Position numbers and translations under genes: made by a program. DNA of 44,561 nt from an uncultured Dorea sp. (GTDB lineage: Bacteria; Bacillota; Clostridia; Lachnospirales; Lachnospiraceae). The stretch covers positions 1 to 44,561 of the forward strand of contig URTM01000023.1 of NCBI GenBank assembly GCA_900550865.1. Reading direction: 5' to 3'. Positions 40,384 to 44,561 of this stretch are shown piece by piece. Positions within the stretch are counted from its first letter, which is position 1. Every line of letters starts with the position of its first letter. Under the pieces are notes generated by a model. It had not been told where the DNA came from and did not search any database. It was given only the letters and a program-made list of their open reading frames with translations.

Positions 40384-41838
40384 ATGAAAAAACACCCGTC
40401 ACACGCACACACACATCTGATCCATCTGCTGCAATTGATCTTGCTGTTACTCTGTATCATTCTCCTTACACTATGTGTAAGGAAGATACGATTCTTAGAT
40501 TATACACCGGAAGACAGCCGTGAATCAACCGATGCACTTGCGAATCCCTACATAGGCTTTTACACTATGACCGGAATCACATTGTCGGATACGGAGGTTC
40601 CTTCTATTCCGGATACGCTGCAATCAGCAGACACATCCACGCAGCTGGTAATGCTGGAGATTAATCTTCTTCCATACAGAGACTGCGACATCAGCAATGC
40701 CGCTCTTTCCAATCTGGATAGCTACTTCTCCGAATGGAAAGCTTCCGGACATCAGCTGATCGTACGTTTTCTTTATGACTGGAATGGCAATAATCTGACC
40801 AGTGAACCGGACTCGCTCGAACAAATCATGACACACATGAAGCAGGTTGCACCCGTGATCAACCGGTACAAGAACACCATCTATCTCCTGCAGGGTATTT
40901 TTGTTGGAAACTGTGGTGAGATGAACCAGAGTAACTATCTGGATCAGGACAGTATGACAACGCTTATGAACACTCTGGATTCCAACATTGATCCATCCAT
41001 TTACCTTTCCGTCCGGACACCACGCCACCGCCGTATGATCCTGAATTCCGCAAAGGTACCGTCTGAAACTTCTGCCTTTGATGGAAGCTTATCTTCCAGA
41101 CTCGGACTGTTCAACGATGGTATGCTGGGTTCTGCCAACGACACGGGAACCTACGGAGATGGTTCTCATACGACAGATGAATTTCTGGAACTCTGGTCCC
41201 GCAAGGATGAACTGAATTATCAGAACAAGCTTTGCCGCTATGTACCTAACGGCGGAGAAGTGATCATTGATAATCCTTACAATGATCTGGAGCAGGCACT
41301 TTCTGATCTTCAGACTATGCATGTATCCTATCTTAATAAAGACTATGATACTGCCGTACTGGATAAATGGAAACAGACTGCATACACCGTTAAAGACACC
41401 CTGTACTCCGATATTTCCGGATATGAATATATTGCAAACCATCTCGGTTACCGGTATACACTGACCAAATCCGGAATTTCACGTTCCTCACTGCTGGACC
41501 GGAATGCCCGTATTTCTTTCACATTGAAAAATACAGGCTTTTCTAATACATACCGTTCTTTTGATGTAAAACTCTCTATCGTAAACAATAACGGCAAACT
41601 TCTGGACAGCATTCCTGTAACAACTGACACCCGCTTATGGAACGCCGGAGAAAAAACTACCTTAACCGCCTCTTTACCCATCAGCAATTATACACCGGGG
41701 AAATACCAGATCTATGTAAAAATATCGGATCCGGATCTTAACAGAGAGATTCTGATCGCATCAGATTCCTCTCATAACCAATATGGATATCTTCTTGGAG
41801 ATATCTCCCTGTCTCATTTACCGGAACGTTCCAAGTAA
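40384..41838 (+). CDS. DUF4874/DUF4832-type secreted putative glycosidase
   Basis: The 484-residue protein has an N-terminal signal anchor (LIHLLQLILLLLCIILLTLCV). A probable TIM-barrel part follows (ANPYIGFYTMTGITL, LIVRFLYDWNGNN, YLLQGIFVGNCGEMNQSNY, LSVRTPRHRRMIL, LFNDGMLGSANDTGTYG). The C-terminal beta-sandwich (ARISFTLKNTGFSNTYRSFDVKLSIVNNNG) is like DUF4832. Such proteins occur in polysaccharide loci; no activity is known to me. AGGAG is nine bases before the ATG at 40384, overlapping the S26 gene end. Its 3' end overlaps the convergent paralogue by 21 bases. Confidence 0.8.
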   Translation: MKKHPSHAHTHLIHLLQLILLLLCIILLTLCVRKIRFLDYTPEDSRESTDALANPYIGFYTMTGITLSDTEVPSIPDTLQSADTSTQLVMLEINLLPYRDCDISNAALSNLDSYFSEWKASGHQLIVRFLYDWNGNNLTSEPDSLEQIMTHMKQVAPVINRYKNTIYLLQGIFVGNCGEMNQSNYLDQDSMTTLMNTLDSNIDPSIYLSVRTPRHRRMILNSAKVPSETSAFDGSLSSRLGLFNDGMLGSANDTGTYGDGSHTTDEFLELWSRKDELNYQNKLCRYVPNGGEVIIDNPYNDLEQALSDLQTMHVSYLNKDYDTAVLDKWKQTAYTVKDTLYSDISGYEYIANHLGYRYTLTKSGISRSSLLDRNARISFTLKNTGFSNTYRSFDVKLSIVNNNGKLLDSIPVTTDTRLWNAGEKTTLTASLPISNYTPGKYQIYVKISDPDLNREILIASDSSHNQYGYLLGDISLSHLPERSK

Positions 41839-43179
41839 CACACCATTTTCTGCGCTTGTGTTTGCGAACAGGATTTTTCTTCCATCCTGTTTACAACACA
41901 GCTGCAGAAAGACTTCTATCTCTTCTTTTCTCTCAGCATTCCCTGTATTTGAATTGTACAAGAAGCTCTGTCTGTCCAAATTTTGCAGATAGCTGCCGAC
42001 TATATCTGCCGGAATCTGTATCCTGTTCATGGTTCCACTTTTCCAGTTTCTTGCATCACAATCCAGACTTATGCACTCTGATATATTTCTCTCTGCTTTC
42101 TCCGGATCTGACGATGCCGTCCGGAACTCGAGCAGACACTCCGTCTCTTCGTATATATCTGCAAATCCTGAGTTTTCCACATTTACTTCCAGAAATTTAT
42201 TTTTTTTCCACACGATATCCCGAATTATAAACCGGTATCCCAGATGTAATCCAACATAATCATACATACTGGTCTGATGCCCATCCCAGTTTACTATCTG
42301 ATTTTTCCATTTATCCAGAAGTTTCTGATCATGTGTACTGTTCAGATATGTCAGATGCATCCTCTTCATATCTGCTATATCTGTCCGTGATTCTGTCTTC
42401 TTATCGTCTGTTTTTTCCTGATGGCAGTCATCCGGATCAAAATACTCCTGACAGGAAACAACCTCTCCTCCCACCGGTCCTGCACTCATCGTTTCCGCCT
42501 GTGTTTCCAGCCACACGTTCCGTTCCTCACTGCTTCGGAACGTGCCGAGATCTGTCTCCGATCCAAGGATCCCATCATTGAAAAGTACCAGCCGTTCTTT
42601 CATCCGTTTATCCGAAGACTTCACAATACTTTTCCACTGTGCCGGAGTTCTCACCGCAAGATAGCAAGTGTAATGCATGACCTCCATATATGCGCCGGCA
42701 AGTTCTGTCAGCCGCTCTTCTGACAGGAATTTTGATCCATGCATCTCGCCCCAGTCCCCGACAAGGATTCCCTGCACTACCAGAACGTCTTCTGCCAAAA
42801 GTGTTATCACAGCCCCCAGCTGGTTCATATGTTCTTTTATCAGCTGTACACTTGACGGCTCCGTTCGCATACCATTTCCGGTTGTATCATAAACCGGACG
42901 AAGAATCATCTTCTTTTCATGCCTATGGAAAAATTCCAGTATTTCTTTCAGATACTCCAGCGCATCTTCCGGTATCCGTTCTGTCTGATACTGTCCGATA
43001 TCAAGCAGAAGTAGTACTACCGTCTCTTCTTCACAGGCAATATAAAGTTCCGGCAGTCTCTGTGACAGATCATAAGTATAGATATGATACCAGCCTCTTC
43101 CCGGATTCTTCCTGTACTCATAACTTTCATGCGGTCTGTTTTTTTGAAATTTTCTTTTCCTGTTCTTCCTTAAGATCAC
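41818..43179 (-). CDS. DUF4874/DUF4832-type protein, cytoplasmic-looking paralogue
   Basis: This 453-residue paralogue of the preceding gene matches it over NPGRGWYHIYTYDL, MILRPVYDTTGNGMRTEP, VVQGILVGDWGEMHGSKFL, YLAVRTPAQWKSIV, LFNDGILGSETDLGTF and VENSGFADIYEETECLLEF. It lacks any signal peptide and begins with a basic stretch (LRKNRKRKFQKNR). The only plausible start is a GTG at 43179, 53 bases inside the glycosyltransferase gene upstream. A missing signal peptide in this family is odd; a truncated 5' end or a fused ancestral anchor are possible reasons. A 25-residue insert (ECHQEK-like, acidic/basic) lies near residue 255. Confidence 0.75.
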   Translation of the reverse strand: MILRKNRKRKFQKNRPHESYEYRKNPGRGWYHIYTYDLSQRLPELYIACEEETVVLLLLDIGQYQTERIPEDALEYLKEILEFFHRHEKKMILRPVYDTTGNGMRTEPSSVQLIKEHMNQLGAVITLLAEDVLVVQGILVGDWGEMHGSKFLSEERLTELAGAYMEVMHYTCYLAVRTPAQWKSIVKSSDKRMKERLVLFNDGILGSETDLGTFRSSEERNVWLETQAETMSAGPVGGEVVSCQEYFDPDDCHQEKTDDKKTESRTDIADMKRMHLTYLNSTHDQKLLDKWKNQIVNWDGHQTSMYDYVGLHLGYRFIIRDIVWKKNKFLEVNVENSGFADIYEETECLLEFRTASSDPEKAERNISECISLDCDARNWKSGTMNRIQIPADIVGSYLQNLDRQSFLYNSNTGNAERKEEIEVFLQLCCKQDGRKILFANTSAENGVLLGTFR

Positions 43180-43942
43180 CCTTTAATCCAGCTCCTTCGT
43201 CAATTTTCAACACCTTGCACCGGAAGATCACGGCCAGAACACTGAAGAACATACGGAACATATACCATACCGGTTTCCATCCGGAATGCATGCTGACGCC
43301 CGACTCTCTTGTATGCATGACTGCCGGGATCTCTACGACATTGAATTTCAGGAGTACCATCTGTATGATCATATTGGCATCCGGATATTTATCATCAAAA
43401 TGATTATATTTGGAATAATACAGTACAGCCTTACGGCTTAATCCCTGCAGTCCCGTTGTCGGATCTGCCAGCGTCCTGCCGGTCGCAGCTTTCATCATGA
43501 ACCGGAACAGATGAAATGCGGTCTTCTTTGCCCACGATACATGGAACGGACTGCTTCCGTCCAGAAATCTGGATCCCAGCACAATATCCGGATATTTTCC
43601 ATCTGCATCTTTCTGTTTCAGCCGCTCATAGATCACCGGTATATTACACACGTCATGCTGCCCGTCTGCATCCATCTGGATCACGTATTTATAGCCTTTC
43701 CGTATCGCATATTTATAACCCAGCTGTAATCCGCTTCCATATCCGAGATTGAATACATGAGATACCAGCGCATGCCCCCTCGCTTTTACAATCCAGTTCG
43801 TTGCATCCGATGACGCATCATTCATAACAAGCACGTCTGCAATCTCTGCGATCTCAGGCTTTTCCAGTTGATCCAGTACATTCATAATTGTATCTTGTTC
43901 ATTATATGCCGGAATAATTACCAGCACTTCCTTTTTCTTCAT
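43127..43942 (-). CDS. GT2-family glycosyltransferase (dolichol-phosphate mannose synthase-like)
   Basis: The 271-residue protein has VLVIIPAYNEQDTIMNVLDQL, VLVMNDASSDATNWIVKA, LGYGSGLQLGYKYAIRKGYKYVIQMDADGQHD and VLGSRFLDGSSPF. The DADGQHD metal site is typical of polyprenol-phosphate sugar transferases. There is no C-terminal membrane pair, only a basic tail (KEEQEKKISKKQTA). GAGGTGA is nine bases before the ATG at 43942; a GTG three codons upstream is less well placed. It lies 18 bases after a GT4 gene in the same direction, forming the head of an operon with the downstream paralogue. Confidence 0.9.
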   Translation of the reverse strand: MKKKEVLVIIPAYNEQDTIMNVLDQLEKPEIAEIADVLVMNDASSDATNWIVKARGHALVSHVFNLGYGSGLQLGYKYAIRKGYKYVIQMDADGQHDVCNIPVIYERLKQKDADGKYPDIVLGSRFLDGSSPFHVSWAKKTAFHLFRFMMKAATGRTLADPTTGLQGLSRKAVLYYSKYNHFDDKYPDANMIIQMVLLKFNVVEIPAVMHTRESGVSMHSGWKPVWYMFRMFFSVLAVIFRCKVLKIDEGAGLKGDLKEEQEKKISKKQTA

Positions 43943-43960
43943 TCGTCCCACTCACCTCAT

Positions 43961-44518
43961 TTACTGCATCAGTTCCAACAGCAGTTTTATCTCTCCTTTA
44001 TGTACGATATCTTTTTCTTTTGCTGCATTCCCCAGTCGTATCCGCTTTTCTTTATCTTCTGCCAGACTGATCACTGCCTCAGCAATACTCTCCGGATTCA
44101 GCTGGCACAGCAGTCCGTCCTCGTCCTGTATGATCTGTTCTCTGTTTCCGTTACAATCGGACGCAACGATCGCACATCCCAGTGTCTGCGCCTCCTGTAT
44201 CGCAATGCTCTTTCCTTCGAATCTGGTCGCATGGACATAGATATCCGCCTGCTTGTAATATGGAAATGGATTTGACGCTGCCCCCGGCATCAGGAACTCC
44301 TTCTCAAGACCGAGTTCTTTTACCTTTTTCTCTAACGCCGGTCTTTCACTTCCTTCTCCCAGGATATACCATCTGACCTTATATCCCCGGTCTTTGATCA
44401 GTTTCATCGCATCGATCGCTATATCGTATGCTTTCTGATAAGTCAGGCGTCCGACCGTCAGTAAACGTACTCCGTCAAAATGATCTTCGAATCCGGTTCC
44501 TTCTTCTGTAGTGGTAAA
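43961..44518 (-). CDS. GT4-family glycosyltransferase, 5'-truncated
   Basis: Only the C-terminal ~185 residues are present. They show FDGVRLLTVGRLTYQKAYDI, YILGEGSERPALEKKVKELGLEKEFLMPGAASNPFPYYKQADIYVHATRFEGKSIAIQEAQTLGCAIVASD and NGNREQI. This is the nucleotide-sugar-binding half of GT4 transferases, with the EGKSIAIQEA form of the EX7E motif. In the same frame an in-frame TAG occurs at 44519-44521, just upstream of FTTTEE; an ATG exists at 44407. Normal members are ~370 residues. The upstream DNA changes character after 44520, so the gene is probably cut by an insertion or rearrangement. Confidence 0.8.
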   Translation of the reverse strand, partial: FTTTEEGTGFEDHFDGVRLLTVGRLTYQKAYDIAIDAMKLIKDRGYKVRWYILGEGSERPALEKKVKELGLEKEFLMPGAASNPFPYYKQADIYVHATRFEGKSIAIQEAQTLGCAIVASDCNGNREQIIQDEDGLLCQLNPESIAEAVISLAEDKEKRIRLGNAAKEKDIVHKGEIKLLLELMQ

Positions 44519-44561
44519 CTAAATTTGTAACACCTTGTTCGGATAGTATATAATATTTATT

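Noticed and set aside
1..44561. CRISPR array or tRNA/rRNA genes
   Set aside because: No regularly spaced repeats and no cloverleaf or rRNA-like stretches were found on either strand by eye.

Overview
The window looks like a chromosomal segment of a low-GC Clostridia of the family Lachnospiraceae (gut Dorea/Mediterraneibacter/Ruminococcus-like). The evidence is the ribosomal gene order with an L10 leader, formate-tetrahydrofolate ligase behind a ZTP riboswitch, an anaerobic citrate lyase locus, strong AGGAGG ribosome sites and canonical TTGACA/TATAAT promoters. Genus is an inference.

Layout. (1) 1-602: 3'-truncated Rpn/PD-(D/E)XK 'transposase' gene. (2) 0.9-4.6 kb, minus strand: rpmG-secE-nusG-rplK-rplA, then a separate promoter, L10 leader and rplJ-rplL. 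(3) 4.6-9.7 kb, minus: TcaA-like zinc-ribbon membrane protein, CorA, and fhs under a ZTP riboswitch. (4) 9.7-13 kb, minus: two tandem ThrE-like exporters and a beta-carbonic anhydrase. (5) 13-23.5 kb: a split citrate fermentation locus: citC (+), CitMHS citrate transporter (-), Cache hybrid histidine kinase (-), OmpR-type regulator (+), citDEFG (-), citX (+). Similar AT-rich inverted repeats lie upstream of citC and citD. (6) 23.5-31.6 kb: assorted accessory and housekeeping genes: EamA permease, small alarmone synthetase, an internally deleted Cof-type HAD gene, a glucosidase tail, DUF1294-DUF1287 fusion, AEC permease plus Crp regulator, HAD phosphatase, DUF2798 protein, Nramp transporter with a palindrome over its promoter. 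(7) 31.7-35.3 kb, minus: TetR regulator, Wzx-like flippase and GT2 glycosyltransferase, preceded by what reads as a c-di-GMP-I riboswitch with terminator. (8) 35.4-44.5 kb: the most unusual part, described next.

Region 8 holds three tandem genes for ~122-127 residue proteins that share an almost identical ~25-residue N-terminus (core SIDDGMAEGVYAASG) but have divergent beta-rich C-terminal parts. They are followed by an ABC exporter with no peptidase domain, a PqqD-HPr-kinase-like fusion, a stand-alone S26 signal-peptidase-like enzyme without an N-terminal membrane anchor, two DUF4874/DUF4832-type putative glycosidase paralogues, and two glycosyltransferases. I read this as a leader-dependent system in which the PqqD-like domain recognises the leader, the kinase-like domain may modify the cargo, the ABC transporter exports it and the S26 enzyme cleaves it. 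It may be tied to a c-di-GMP-controlled surface polysaccharide. The first of the three cargo genes carries a one-base frameshift. The window ends in a glycosyltransferase gene whose 5' part is cut off by an in-frame stop, probably at an insertion or rearrangement junction.

Other points: a dispersed ~43-bp repeat occurs three times (2.2, 7.7, 29.5 kb), and the HAD/glucosidase remnants at 25.5-26.1 kb mark a site of past deletions.
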